DNA of 64,000 bases from Chryseobacterium indicum (GTDB lineage: Bacteria > Bacteroidota > Bacteroidia > Flavobacteriales > Weeksellaceae). Below, one piece after another: positions 43,502 through 53,078 of the stretch. Location of the stretch: the NCBI RefSeq assembly GCF_021504595.1, contig NZ_JACSGT010000001.1:992001-1056000 (forward strand). The letters are read 5' to 3'. The translations under genes and the position numbers were made by a program. The notes under the pieces were generated by a model. That model searched no databases and had not been told where the DNA came from. It worked only from the letters and a program-made list of their open reading frames with translations. How positions within the stretch are numbered: the first letter of the stretch is position 1; each line of letters begins with the position of its first letter.

Positions 43502-46465
43502 TTACTTTTTAATCTGCTTTTTAACTTCCTTCGCTTCCGCTACAATTTCAGGGAAATCTTTATAATTTTCAATGATCTGATCACAAGTATAACTTGCCTG
43601 ATAATTGTCTTTCAGACCAACATAGTTTTTCGCCATCAGAACAAGTGCTTTTGCACCCCAATATTCTTCGGAAGCATAATTATTGGCTAATTTAAAGATC
43701 GTTTCATTGGATGATTTAAACGCTTTTCCTTTGTTTTGATAATAAGCTTTTGCGTACAGAGATTCTGCGGCAACCGAGGTATTGGATGATTTTTCAAGAG
43801 AAGCGTAAGCCGACTGTGCGTCTTTGTCTTTTCCTGAATTCATCAGACTTCTTGCCTTAATTACTTTTGCCGTCTCAATAACCGCCGCAGAGTTTTTATT
43901 GTTTGCAATCACCGCATCGGCTAATTTTTCAGCCTGAGAGAAGTTCTTTTCATCGGCATAAACTTTCATCAGCTCAACATTGGCGTAATTTTTAATATTA
44001 ACGTCTGATGAGTTTTTAATATTTTCAAGATATTTTTTAGCTTCAGCAGTATTCCCCTGATTGACATAAATTTGCGCTAAACGGGTTTGTGCATCATCCT
44101 GATAATCATTCTGAACATTGGCAACTTCCTGTAAAACCAACAGTGCTTTTGTAGTATCTTTGGTCTGATAATAACTTTCACCCAGCTCATATTTTGCCTG
44201 ATAAAGCCCTTCTCCGGTCGGATTCTGCGTTAAATATTTTTCGTAGTAAGAAATCGCGTTTTTGTAATCTTTCTTCGTGAAATACTGTTTTGCAGTCGAT
44301 AAGTTAATTTCATCAATTTCTGATGCATCAATATTAACTCCTAAATTTCTTGCGAAAGTTTCATAGCCGGAAACATCTCCGTTCTTTGTAAAGATCGGTT
44401 TTGCAGCCTGAACGATTTTTTCCGCATACGCTGTATTTTTATATTGTTCTCCAAGAGATCTCAGTTCAGACAAAGCTTTATCGCTTTGGTTCTGATCAAT
44501 GTAATTCTGTGCTCTGTAAATCGATGCATTGGCAACCAAATCTTTATCAGACGAAGTTTTAATCACTTTGTTAAAGTAATCATTTGAATTACTGAAATCG
44601 TCCTGCGCTGCGTAAGCTGTCCCGATTTCGTATTGTGCATCATCATAATAATCAGAATCAGGATATTTGGATAAAAGGTTTTTCAGGTTGGAAATTTTCG
44701 CCTGTGTATCTCCTTTAAATCCTAAAGCCATTGCTTTCTGATACAGCGTATAATCTGTTGCGTCTTCGTTTTTATCATAAATGGCAATCGCTTCGTTCAG
44801 GTTATTATTCGCGTAATTAATATCTGCCAAACGAAGTTCTGCATCATTTCTAAACTCAGGTTTTGGATTCGTTAAATACTGTTTGAAATACGTTTCCGCC
44901 TGGTCGAATTTTTTAGATTTGAAATAAGCATAGCCTAAATCATAAGGAAGCTGCTGCTTTTCAGGGAAATTTTCACCCAGTAATTTTTCATAACGGGCGA
45001 TTGCGGAAGGATAATTTCCTTTCTGATAATACACCTGTCCTAACCAGTATAAAGCTCTGTTGTTGAATTCTTTATTGATGTTGAATCCTAAACTTCTCAA
45101 GAAATAATTTTCCGCTTCATCATAATTTCCTTTGTTGAATTCTTCCGTTCCTAAAAGATAAGAAACTTCCTGATCGATTTTATTGATTTCCGGCGTTGAG
45201 CTCTGTAAACGGTCAATCGCGTTCAGGGTTTCCTTATAATTTCCGGAATATAAATAGGATTTTACCAAAAGCGATCTCATTTCCGATGCATTCGCGCCGT
45301 TTTGGTTTTCATTAATATAATTCTGAATTACCGTTGAAGCACTTTCAAACGGATTTCCGATGTCGTAGCTTAATTTAGCGTATTGTTCATGCGCAAGCTT
45401 TTTCACATTTTTATCATAATTCATTTGATAGGCAGAACGGAAAGCCGAAAGTGCTTCCTGTTTTTTACCAACCGCCAGATAAGCATTTCCAAGCTGATAA
45501 TAAGCATTCTGAGCCAATGCAGAATTGCTGTTCAGTAATTGATTGTAATAAGAAACTGCTTCGTCATATTTTTTAAGCTGAGCCGCTACAAATCCCATCT
45601 CGTAAAGATCATTTTCAGACGGATTTTGCTGAACGCTCAGATAATCCTTTAAATGTGGGTATGCGGAAGTGTAATCATCTTTCATGAAATAACTTTCACC
45701 AATGATCTTATGAACTTCTGCTTTATAGGAATCTGAAATATCTTCATTCAGTAAAGCAGTTCCTTCGGAAATCGATTTATCGTAATCCTTATCATTATAG
45801 TACATCTGAACATAGTAAGGACGCACCAGCTTAGAATATTTTGGCTCTTCTTTAATGGAATCAAAATAACGGAACGCTTTATCATTCTGTCTGTTGGAAT
45901 AATATAAATGTCCCAACATATAAGCAATATCGCCTTTTTGGGACTGATCTGCTGTTTTATAAGCTTCTTCCAGTGCATCTGTTGCGCCCTTGGAATCGCC
46001 CATCATGAATTTGGCATATCCTAATTTCAGAATGTATTGTGTATTTTCTTCTTTGGAAAGCTGATACTGGTTTACTTTTTTCAGAGTTTCCAGAGCTTTG
46101 GCGAAATCTTTTTTAGCTAAATAATAATCAGCCAAAGGTAAATTTGCCTGTGCAAAATACGCAGAATTCGGATACTCTTTCATGAAAGCGGTTAATCCTT
46201 CTTCCGCATGATTTTTCTGAAGAATAACACCGATCACGTTATCAAAAAACTGCGCAGCTTCTTTTCTCGAACGCGACAAATGCTGATTGTAGAAATATTG
46301 TCTGGCGTATTCGTATTGGGAAGCGTTGTATATTTTGGTCTGATAAAGATTTTCAGCGAGATTGAATCTGTAGTTTTCTTTTTGGGTAAAGTACTGAGAC
46401 TGTTGCGCATCGGAGATCCCGAAATACATTACAGCAGCCGCTAAAAGTATTTTTTTCGATTTCAT
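43502..46465 (-). CDS. Very large tetratricopeptide-repeat protein, exported
   Basis: A 987-residue protein with a signal peptide (to about residue 20, GISDAQ) and TPR units nearly throughout. Repeats are seen as YYLAKKDFAKALETLKKVNQ, YYSNRQNDKAFRYFDSIKEE, AYYQLGNAYLAVGKKQEALS, YWLGQVYYQKGNYPSAIARY, YFTKKDYKNAISYYEKYLTQ and others, at least 15 in all. Such solenoids bind partner proteins in the periplasm, often at the outer membrane. The following barrel gene (41629) probably works with it, as an assembly or transport pair; that is inference. Relatives are called tetratricopeptide protein with no known role. Confidence 0.85.
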   Translation of the reverse strand: MKSKKILLAAAVMYFGISDAQQSQYFTQKENYRFNLAENLYQTKIYNASQYEYARQYFYNQHLSRSRKEAAQFFDNVIGVILQKNHAEEGLTAFMKEYPNSAYFAQANLPLADYYLAKKDFAKALETLKKVNQYQLSKEENTQYILKLGYAKFMMGDSKGATDALEEAYKTADQSQKGDIAYMLGHLYYSNRQNDKAFRYFDSIKEEPKYSKLVRPYYVQMYYNDKDYDKSISEGTALLNEDISDSYKAEVHKIIGESYFMKDDYTSAYPHLKDYLSVQQNPSENDLYEMGFVAAQLKKYDEAVSYYNQLLNSNSALAQNAYYQLGNAYLAVGKKQEALSAFRSAYQMNYDKNVKKLAHEQYAKLSYDIGNPFESASTVIQNYINENQNGANASEMRSLLVKSYLYSGNYKETLNAIDRLQSSTPEINKIDQEVSYLLGTEEFNKGNYDEAENYFLRSLGFNINKEFNNRALYWLGQVYYQKGNYPSAIARYEKLLGENFPEKQQLPYDLGYAYFKSKKFDQAETYFKQYLTNPKPEFRNDAELRLADINYANNNLNEAIAIYDKNEDATDYTLYQKAMALGFKGDTQAKISNLKNLLSKYPDSDYYDDAQYEIGTAYAAQDDFSNSNDYFNKVIKTSSDKDLVANASIYRAQNYIDQNQSDKALSELRSLGEQYKNTAYAEKIVQAAKPIFTKNGDVSGYETFARNLGVNIDASEIDEINLSTAKQYFTKKDYKNAISYYEKYLTQNPTGEGLYQAKYELGESYYQTKDTTKALLVLQEVANVQNDYQDDAQTRLAQIYVNQGNTAEAKKYLENIKNSSDVNIKNYANVELMKVYADEKNFSQAEKLADAVIANNKNSAAVIETAKVIKARSLMNSGKDKDAQSAYASLEKSSNTSVAAESLYAKAYYQNKGKAFKSSNETIFKLANNYASEEYWGAKALVLMAKNYVGLKDNYQASYTCDQIIENYKDFPEIVAEAKEVKKQIKK

Positions 46466-46659
46466 TAATTTTAAATTTTAACATGAAGAAGCCTGAAGAT
46501 CAGGTTCAGATATTTAAAATTACGGGAATTTTTATCCACAATTTATCAACGAAAATATTGAAAAGATATTGTATAAACAAGCGTTTTAACACATTGTTAG
46601 TAACTGAATATTTTTTTAAGACTTCTTAACTTTTTAATAAGAAACCTTAAGAAAATAAA

Positions 46660-46680
46660 AATTATTTCAGAGAAATAATT
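46660..46680 (+). promoter_or_regulatory. Palindrome before the amino acid permease
   Basis: AATTATTTC-AGA-GAAATAATT, a perfect 9-bp inverted repeat with a 3-bp centre, about 35 bp before the ATG at 46715. The size and symmetry suit a dimeric repressor operator; no regulator gene is adjacent. Confidence 0.45.
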
Positions 46681-46714
46681 ACATTTGCTTTTTTCGAATC
46701 AAATATAGAATTGA

Positions 46715-48385
46715 ATGAATCAACTTTTTAGAAGAAAAATCTATTCAGAGACAGACACATCTACGAGTTTATTGAGGGTTTTGGGTGTTTGGGACATCGT
46801 ATTTTTTGGTATTGCCGCCATTATCGGAGCCGGAAGTTTCAGCAGTCTCGGCGAAGCCGTCTTCAGAGGAGGTCCCGGTGTGATCTTATTATATTTGATT
46901 TGTGGTTTTGCGTGCGGTTTTACTGCACTTTGCTATGCAGAATTTGCCAGCAGGATCCCGACAGCGGGTTCCGCGTATACTTATGCTTATGCAAGTTTCG
47001 GGGAATTAATTGCCTGGATCATCGGTTGGGCGCTGATTATGGAATATTCTTTCGGGAATATTTATGTTGCCTTTTCATGGTCTGATTATTTTACAAGTTT
47101 CCTGCACCGCTTAGGAATGCATATTCCTGATTATCTTACATGCAGTTATACGGAAGCTAAGAAAGCTTTTATGAGCGGTTCCGAGAACAAAGAACTGATT
47201 AATGCATGGACAAATGCTCCGTTAATAGGAAGTTTAAAATTCATCGTTGATGTTCCGGCTTTGGTTATCAACGGATTGATTACATGGCTTTGTTATGTAG
47301 GAGTTAAGGAAAGTAAAAACTTTAATAACGCGTTGGTAATCCTGAAATTAGCGGTGATTGTTCTGGTGATTTTAGTAGGATTTGCTTACATCAATACAGA
47401 TAACTGGACGCCTTTAAACCCGGAAACTCAGGTTACTTCTTTTATGCCGAATGGTTTTGCAGGCGTAATGAGCGCTGTTTCAGGGGTTTTCTTCGCTTAT
47501 ATCGGGTTTGATGCCTTAAGTGTGCTTTCGGAAGAAACAAAAGATCCTCAGAAAACGCTTCCGAAGGGAATGATCATTTCTCTGGTATTGTGTACATTTA
47601 TTTATATTGCTTTAACGCTGGTTCTTACCGGAATGGTGGATTACAGAAAATTCGATGGGGTAGGAGATCCGCTTTCCTTTATTTTTGAAAAAGGAAATGC
47701 CAATGTTGCATGGATGGAGCTTGTTGTTTCTTTTGTAGACATCGTAGCGATTACAACCGTTCTCTTGGTATTCCAGATGGGACAGCCGAGAATCTGGTAC
47801 GCTATGAGCCGTGACGGACTGATGCCGCAGAAATTTCAGACAGTACATCCGAAATATAAAACACCTTCGTTTGCGACCTTGGTTACGGGAATTGTAGTGG
47901 GAATTCCGATTTTATTTACCGATAAATCTTTCATCCTCGATTTTACAAGTATCGGAACCATTTTTGCTTTTGTTTTGGTTTGTGCAGGAGTTTTAATGCT
48001 TCCGGCAAAAGAAAAGATCAAAGGAAGATTTCACTTGCCTTATGTGAACGGAAAGCTTATTTTTCCTCTTATTTTCATCGGCGGATTAGTGGTTTTCTAT
48101 TTCTGGCAGCCTGATTTTTTCCATAATTTAATGGACTGGAAAGATCCTAAAGAAGGAGAATTCAGAGCTTCTATTTTCTTTTTTATTCTGGTTAACTTAC
48201 TGCTTTGTGTATTGGCATTTGTTAAAAATCTTTCACTAATTCCGTTAATCGGTTTAAGCTCATGTTTATATCTTCTTACAGGAATGAGCCATGACAACTG
48301 GTTCTGGTTTGGACTGTGGTTTGCTATAGGTTTGGTAATTTATTTCTGCTACGGATACAGAAACAGCAAATTGGGTAAAGCTTAA
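46715..48385 (+). CDS. APC-family amino acid permease
   Basis: A 556-residue integral membrane protein with 12-14 helices. The opening VWDIVFFGIAAIIGAGSFSS (near residues 26-45) is the substrate-binding start of APC transporters of the cationic amino acid (CAT) type; AEFASRIPTAGSAYTYAY (near 75) and FFAYIGFDALSVLSEETKDP (near 259) are further signatures. It should import amino acids by proton or sodium coupling. A large loop at about 130-175 lies outside. A lipoprotein gene follows after 4 bp, so the two are in one operon. Confidence 0.92.
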   Translation: MNQLFRRKIYSETDTSTSLLRVLGVWDIVFFGIAAIIGAGSFSSLGEAVFRGGPGVILLYLICGFACGFTALCYAEFASRIPTAGSAYTYAYASFGELIAWIIGWALIMEYSFGNIYVAFSWSDYFTSFLHRLGMHIPDYLTCSYTEAKKAFMSGSENKELINAWTNAPLIGSLKFIVDVPALVINGLITWLCYVGVKESKNFNNALVILKLAVIVLVILVGFAYINTDNWTPLNPETQVTSFMPNGFAGVMSAVSGVFFAYIGFDALSVLSEETKDPQKTLPKGMIISLVLCTFIYIALTLVLTGMVDYRKFDGVGDPLSFIFEKGNANVAWMELVVSFVDIVAITTVLLVFQMGQPRIWYAMSRDGLMPQKFQTVHPKYKTPSFATLVTGIVVGIPILFTDKSFILDFTSIGTIFAFVLVCAGVLMLPAKEKIKGRFHLPYVNGKLIFPLIFIGGLVVFYFWQPDFFHNLMDWKDPKEGEFRASIFFFILVNLLLCVLAFVKNLSLIPLIGLSSCLYLLTGMSHDNWFWFGLWFAIGLVIYFCYGYRNSKLGKA

Positions 48386-48389
48386 TTGT

Positions 48390-49001
48390 ATGATGAAATA
48401 TCTGCTTGTTTTTTCGCTTCTGATATTGGGAGGCTGTAAAAAGACATCTGATCATGAAGGCAATTCCCAAAGAAACCGTACAGAAGTAAAACGGAGTTAT
48501 AAGGAATGTTTAACAGCAATTCGTAAAAAAACAGAAGCAGAGAAAAAGCAGTATTTTTTTAAATTTATCAATAATGATGTTCCTCAATACTGGGGAAAAA
48601 CGCCATGGTCTTTTGCAGGAACTTCCAGAGAGCCGAAGAAAGGAAGTATTGCCTGCGGATATTTTGTAACGAATACTTTATCGGATTACGGTTTTGATAT
48701 CAACAGAACGTATCTCGCGCAGCAGGCTTCGTCTGTAATGATTAAAAAACTTTGTACAGAGATAAAACATTTCGGCAAAAGACAGGAGCTGGAGCATTAT
48801 ATTTTAGGTAAAAATAAAAATCAGGTATATATTGTAGGACTGGATTTTCATACAGGTTACATTACCCGCGAAAACAGAGACACTTATTTTATTCATTCCA
48901 ATTACATTAAGAATGAAGGGGTAATAAAGGAACTGACTAAAAATTCACGTGCATTGAATGCTTCTGAAACTTTTATGATTGGAACTTTAAAGTACAAATA
49001 A
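48390..49001 (+). CDS. Hypothetical lipoprotein of the permease operon
   Basis: A 203-residue lipoprotein: signal ending in the lipobox LGGC (Cys near residue 16; start either 48390 or 48393). The mature part is globular with Cys in KECLTAI, IACGYFVTNTLSDYGFDINR and KKLCTEIKHF, and GLDFHTGYITRENRDTYFIH near the end. The CGYFVTNTL and H-T-G pattern is suggestive of a Cys-His amidase-like fold (NlpC/CHAP-like), but I cannot confirm that. It starts 4 bp after the permease and ends 2 bp before the DUF962 gene. Confidence 0.65.
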   Translation: MMKYLLVFSLLILGGCKKTSDHEGNSQRNRTEVKRSYKECLTAIRKKTEAEKKQYFFKFINNDVPQYWGKTPWSFAGTSREPKKGSIACGYFVTNTLSDYGFDINRTYLAQQASSVMIKKLCTEIKHFGKRQELEHYILGKNKNQVYIVGLDFHTGYITRENRDTYFIHSNYIKNEGVIKELTKNSRALNASETFMIGTLKYK

Positions 49002-49003
49002 TC

Positions 49004-49342
49004 ATGTCTGAAAGAATTAAAACCTTCAAAGAGTTTTACGAGTTTTATCTTACGGAACACAGTAAAACAGGAACCAGAATCTTTCATTTTCTGGGCACAT
49101 TGCTTGTCTTTTTCGTCATAGGATATGTTATCAGCTCCGGAAAAGAAAGATTTCTGTGGTACGTCCCGATTTTCGGGTACGGATTTGCGTGGTTCAGCCA
49201 TGCTGTAATTGAAAAAAACCGACCTGCAACCTTCAAATATCCGCTTTGGTCGCTGATTTCAGACTTCAGGCTTTTTTTTGAGCTGTTGATTGGGAAACAG
49301 AAGTTTTTGGGAGTTTCAGATAAAAAACCTGTAGAAAAGTAG
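49004..49342 (+). CDS. DUF962/Mpo1-like membrane protein
   Basis: A 112-residue membrane protein. The start ERIKTFKEFYEFYLTEHSKT and GTRIFHFLGT (residues 20-37), two helices, then FAWFSHAVIEKNRPATFKYP with the conserved His and Arg-Pro-Ala-Thr-Phe, match DUF962. The yeast relative Mpo1 is an iron-dependent alpha-oxidation dioxygenase of 2-hydroxy fatty acids; whether the bacterial protein has this activity is unproven. Third gene of the permease operon. Confidence 0.85.
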   Translation: MSERIKTFKEFYEFYLTEHSKTGTRIFHFLGTLLVFFVIGYVISSGKERFLWYVPIFGYGFAWFSHAVIEKNRPATFKYPLWSLISDFRLFFELLIGKQKFLGVSDKKPVEK

Positions 49343-49397
49343 AATTTAAGATCATTTCACGGCACAGTAATTGCAACCCTGTCCTAAAATTTTATTT

Positions 49398-49745
49398 ATG
49401 AAAAATTTCACAACATTTTTAAAAGTAACGTTTTCGGCAATTTTTGTTATGATTCTTACGCAGTGTACAACTTCTTCCAACGTTGCTGCTACGAATGAAA
49501 AGACATTTATTGTAGGTCCTGAAACCGCAGACTGCTCCGGAGTTGCACCCATGAAATGCCTTCAGGTAAAAGAAAACGCTTCAGATTCCTGGACGAATTT
49601 TTATACCAATATCGAAGGCTTCACTTATGAACCGGGTTATGAATATGTTTTAAAAGTAAAAACAGAAAAAATAGAAAATCCTCCGGCAGACGGATCTTCC
49701 ATAAGATACACTTTGGTAAAGCAAATATCTAAAACTAAAAAATAA
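49398..49745 (+). CDS. Lipoprotein with DUF4377-like domain
   Basis: A 115-residue lipoprotein. The frame opens at 49371; MKNFTTFLKVTFSAIFVMIL at 49398 gives a proper signal with lipobox Cys in LTQCTTS (about residue 23). The domain VGPETADCSGVAPMKCLQVK, then WTNFYTNIEGFTYEPGYEYV and a terminal VLKVKTEKIENPPADGSSIR is DUF4377. Two Cys in the mature part are likely disulfide-bonded. A terminator follows at 49751. Confidence 0.85.
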   Translation: MKNFTTFLKVTFSAIFVMILTQCTTSSNVAATNEKTFIVGPETADCSGVAPMKCLQVKENASDSWTNFYTNIEGFTYEPGYEYVLKVKTEKIENPPADGSSIRYTLVKQISKTKK

Positions 49746-49750
49746 ACAAT

Positions 49751-49777
49751 AAAACCTCCGGAATTTCCGGAGGTTTT
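49751..49777. terminator. Bidirectional terminator
   Basis: AAAACCTCCGGAA-T-TTCCGGAGGTTTT: thirteen perfect pairs between the plus gene ending at 49745 and the minus gene ending at 49781, with A and T flanks on both sides. Confidence 0.9.
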
Positions 49778-49780
49778 GCT

Positions 49781-50734
49781 TTATCTGCTGTTGTTTGTAT
49801 TGTGATCGTGATCATTCGGCGGTTTAGGATAATTTCCTTTGGTCATTTCTCCTACTGTATTGGCAGTGGTCATGGCGGCCACAAGATCATTCAGCATTCC
49901 GCTTGCTGCGGTGGGCGAATTGGGCAGTAAAACAAGATTGCTTCTGTTGCTTGCTCCTACAGAATGAAGCGTGTCATAATGCTGCGTTACAACAATAAGA
50001 GCAGATGCTTCATGAGAGTTGATATTAACGTTGTTCAGCATTCTTACAGACTCTTCCAGACCTTTTGCAATTTCTCTTCTCTGGTCTGCAATACCTTGTC
50101 CCTGTAGTTTTTTAGATTCCGCTTCGGCTTTTGCAACGGCTACAATTCTTATTCTCTGGGCTTCAGATTCGTATTCTGCAGCTGTTTTTTCTCTTTCGGC
50201 AGCGTTGATTCTGTTCATGGCGTGCTTCACCTGCTCATCCGGATCAATATCTGTAACCAGGGCTTTAATGATATCATATCCGTAACTCTGCATCGCTTCC
50301 TGAAGTTCCGCTTTTACTGCAATGGCAATATCGTCTTTTTTTAAGAATACATCATCCAGTTTTAATTTCGGAACTTCGGCTCTTACGACATCGAAAACAT
50401 ATGATGTAATCTGGTCGTGCGGACTTTCCAACCTGTAAAAAGCATCCGCAACCTGCGTTCTGATGACCTGAAACTGTACGGAAATCTTCATTTTCACAAA
50501 AACATTATCCAAAGTCTTTGTATCAATCATTACATCCAGTTGCTGGATTCTGAGATTCATCCTTTTTGCGATCTGATCGATAATTGGAAGTTTAAGATGA
50601 AGTCCTGAATGTTTCACATCTTTAAATTTCCCGAAACGTTCTATAATTACTGCAGTTTCCTGTTTTACGACAAAAAAAGATGCAAAAAAAATAATTAACC
50701 CAAAAAATATAACGGGTATTAGTAAAAAGCTCAT
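49781..50734 (-). CDS. SPFH/band-7 membrane protein (stomatin-like)
   Basis: A 317-residue protein with an N-terminal membrane helix (residues 2-23) and an SPFH domain: VVKQETAVIIERFGKFKDVK (near 22-41), LKLPIIDQIAKRMNLRIQQL, then a long coiled coil with AAEREKTAAEYESEAQRIRI (near 181). Forms oligomeric membrane scaffolds and affects protease or lipid-domain organisation in relatives (QmcA, HflK). The C-terminal 30 residues are Pro/Asn/His-rich and disordered. Alone on its strand. Confidence 0.9.
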   Translation of the reverse strand: MSFLLIPVIFFGLIIFFASFFVVKQETAVIIERFGKFKDVKHSGLHLKLPIIDQIAKRMNLRIQQLDVMIDTKTLDNVFVKMKISVQFQVIRTQVADAFYRLESPHDQITSYVFDVVRAEVPKLKLDDVFLKKDDIAIAVKAELQEAMQSYGYDIIKALVTDIDPDEQVKHAMNRINAAEREKTAAEYESEAQRIRIVAVAKAEAESKKLQGQGIADQRREIAKGLEESVRMLNNVNINSHEASALIVVTQHYDTLHSVGASNRSNLVLLPNSPTAASGMLNDLVAAMTTANTVGEMTKGNYPKPPNDHDHNTNNSR

Positions 50735-50814
50735 AGTTTTTAATTTGTATTTTCCATAAAGATATGATTTTAGTTTTAAATCTTCTATATTTGGCGGGTA
50801 ACAAGTTGATTACC

Positions 50815-51558
50815 ATGAAAATTTTAATTTTATCTTTATTATTAGGAATATCTTATCTTAAAGGACAGCAAAACTTGGTCTATTATCCTCATCTTAAAGA
50901 AATATTGCTGACCGATAAAGACAAAGAATATAACTATTTCGTTTATGAAAAAAAGAACCTGATAAAAGATATTTTAAAAATTGCAGAAAAAACTTTTTAT
51001 TCAGACTTTTATTTCAGTAATAATGTCAGTGGAAGCAGTGTATTTCAGTCTATGAAGCTTGTTCCGCTCAAGCAAAATATAGAGAACTTTTTTCTTCCCG
51101 GAATTACTCTAAAATTATTGGGAGATCATGATCATCATATCGGTCTTACGTATACTCAGGATTTTGAAAATGAAGATTATGATCAAAAATCAGAAAGAAA
51201 TTACAGCTACATGAAATCTGTTTTCCGATTGGATGACGGGGATAAAATAGCCGTATCAATTCCTTTGAACGTGTTAAATTCCGTTATAAAAAATCCAGAA
51301 TTAAACGGTGAGTTTTTTATTTCTCAGCTTGAAACTTTTATTTCGAAAGACAAAAATGTTACTCTCACTGCGGAAGGAAAATTTTCTAAAGGATTTTATC
51401 TTAAAAATGGAAAAATGAACAGTTTATCAGTAAAAAAACTTGTATTTGAATTCACAAATAATGAATTATTAATCAAGACAATACATATGAAAACAAATGA
51501 ATCTCTTTACAAAACTGAAGTAGAAACTGTTATTTATAAAACAAAATATATTCTTTAA
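50815..51558 (+). CDS. Hypothetical exported protein
   Basis: A 247-residue protein. The frame is open from 50764; MKILILSLLLGISYLKGQQN at 50815 gives a signal peptide cut near residue 18. The mature chain contains FSNNVSGSSVFQSMKLVPLK, IGLTYTQDFENEDYDQKSER and a Lys-rich tail. I do not recognise it. It is convergent with the dGTPase gene, the stops being 2 bp apart. Confidence 0.65.
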   Translation: MKILILSLLLGISYLKGQQNLVYYPHLKEILLTDKDKEYNYFVYEKKNLIKDILKIAEKTFYSDFYFSNNVSGSSVFQSMKLVPLKQNIENFFLPGITLKLLGDHDHHIGLTYTQDFENEDYDQKSERNYSYMKSVFRLDDGDKIAVSIPLNVLNSVIKNPELNGEFFISQLETFISKDKNVTLTAEGKFSKGFYLKNGKMNSLSVKKLVFEFTNNELLIKTIHMKTNESLYKTEVETVIYKTKYIL

Positions 51559-51560
51559 AA

Positions 51561-52919
51561 TTACACGGTCATTCCGATATCAATTCCTTTAATTTTACGG
51601 TAAAGATCGGTTGCATAATTGTCGGTCATTCCTGAGACAAAATCGATCACACCCAAAACTTTCTGGTAATCAGTTCCTTCATCGTATACAAACTGTTTAG
51701 GTAAAAGTTTTAAGGCTTTTTTGTCGTAAGATTTCCTTTCATCATGCGATTTAAGAATAGAGGGAATAAAATGATCCAGCAATTCGTACATTACATTATA
51801 ACCTGCATTTTCAATTTCCACAACGGCTTTATGGTTATAGATTTTTTCTATTGAGAAAGATTCAATATCCTGCAAAGCACTATTCTCAGATTTATAAATA
51901 TCCAGAAGACCTTTTTCTAAATTTCCTTCCAGAATGATATTAAAGTTATTTTTATAAAGCTCAATCGATTTGTTGATTAATGCATTGATTACTTTAGCTC
52001 TTAAATAAGAAATCTGTTCATTTTCGTTTCCGATGGAATCCAGCTTGTCTTTTACTCTGTTTATATCGTCGGTTTCAGACTTTACCAATTCAAAGAACAG
52101 GTTTTTGCAGTCCGCTGTGGAAACGATTCCCAATCGGTGCGCATCTTCCATGTCGATAATATTGTAACAGATGTCATCCGCAGCTTCAACCAGCCAGACA
52201 AAAGGATGTCGTTTAAAAATATAAGGTTCTTCGCTTTCTGAAATTAAATTTGTGCCTTTTGCAATTTCAAGGAAGATATCTTTTTCGTTCTGAAAGAATC
52301 CGAATTTTTTACGGTGAATGATCCCTTTCTTTTTAGCAATGGCTTCACACGGATATTTGGCGATACTTGCCAAAGTAGAAAAGGTAAGCTGAATTCCTCC
52401 CGCATCTTTTCCCTGCTGTTGCTGCGCCAGAACTCTTATTGCATTGGCGTTTCCTTCGAAATTCACCAGATCTGCCCATTCTTTTTCGTTGAATTTCGGT
52501 TTTAGATCAGATTCATTTCTTTCAAAATAACTCGCAATTGCATCTTCTCCGGAGTGTCCGAAAGCGGGGTTTCCGACATCGTGACAAAGACACGCCGCCG
52601 CAATAACGTTGCCTAAATTGTGAAGGTAAAAGTTTTTGGAATCTTCTGTAAGATCATTTTTAAATTCATCGTGAATAAACTCACCCATTACACTTCCCAG
52701 ACTTCTTCCGACAGAAGAAACTTCCAGGGAATGCGTTAAACGGTTGTGTACAAAAACACTGCCCGGAAGCGGAAAAACCTGCGTTTTATTCTGCAGTCTC
52801 CGGAAAGCCGAAGAGAAAATAATTCTGTCAAAATCCCTCTGAAAATCCGTTCTTGAAGCCTTTGTATGTGGATTGTTTCCGGTACGCTGATTCGTGAAAA
52901 TCTGGTTTAAGTTCATCAT
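51561..52919 (-). CDS. dgt: Deoxyguanosinetriphosphate triphosphohydrolase
   Basis: A 452-residue HD-domain enzyme that splits dGTP into deoxyguanosine and triphosphate. The N-terminal signature SRTDFQRDFDRIIFSSAFRR (near 23-42) and QNKTQVFPLP are followed by the HD metal ligands in RLTHSLEVSSVGR (His), CLCHDVGNPAFGHSGEDAI (HD pair) and VEAADDICYNIID (Asp). The length is usual for the Dgt type. It balances dNTP pools and may limit phage DNA synthesis. Single gene. Confidence 0.93.
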   Translation of the reverse strand: MMNLNQIFTNQRTGNNPHTKASRTDFQRDFDRIIFSSAFRRLQNKTQVFPLPGSVFVHNRLTHSLEVSSVGRSLGSVMGEFIHDEFKNDLTEDSKNFYLHNLGNVIAAACLCHDVGNPAFGHSGEDAIASYFERNESDLKPKFNEKEWADLVNFEGNANAIRVLAQQQQGKDAGGIQLTFSTLASIAKYPCEAIAKKKGIIHRKKFGFFQNEKDIFLEIAKGTNLISESEEPYIFKRHPFVWLVEAADDICYNIIDMEDAHRLGIVSTADCKNLFFELVKSETDDINRVKDKLDSIGNENEQISYLRAKVINALINKSIELYKNNFNIILEGNLEKGLLDIYKSENSALQDIESFSIEKIYNHKAVVEIENAGYNVMYELLDHFIPSILKSHDERKSYDKKALKLLPKQFVYDEGTDYQKVLGVIDFVSGMTDNYATDLYRKIKGIDIGMTV

Positions 52920-53078
52920 TTTTCAAAATTACTTCAAATTTTATTTTTTACGAACTAATCGGAAGAATTTTTCTGAAAAATATCGTGTTTCCGGCTTTAG
53001 TTTTTCCGTAAAATACCTGTAAAGTTTTGCAGATTTTCATCGTAATTTTAAAGGAACTAACTCCAAAAAACTGAAATT

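Noticed and set aside
46701..46713. TAGAATTG as a -7 element for the permease
   Set aside because: It ends 2 bp before the ATG, leaving no leader, and differs from TAnnTTTG at one position.
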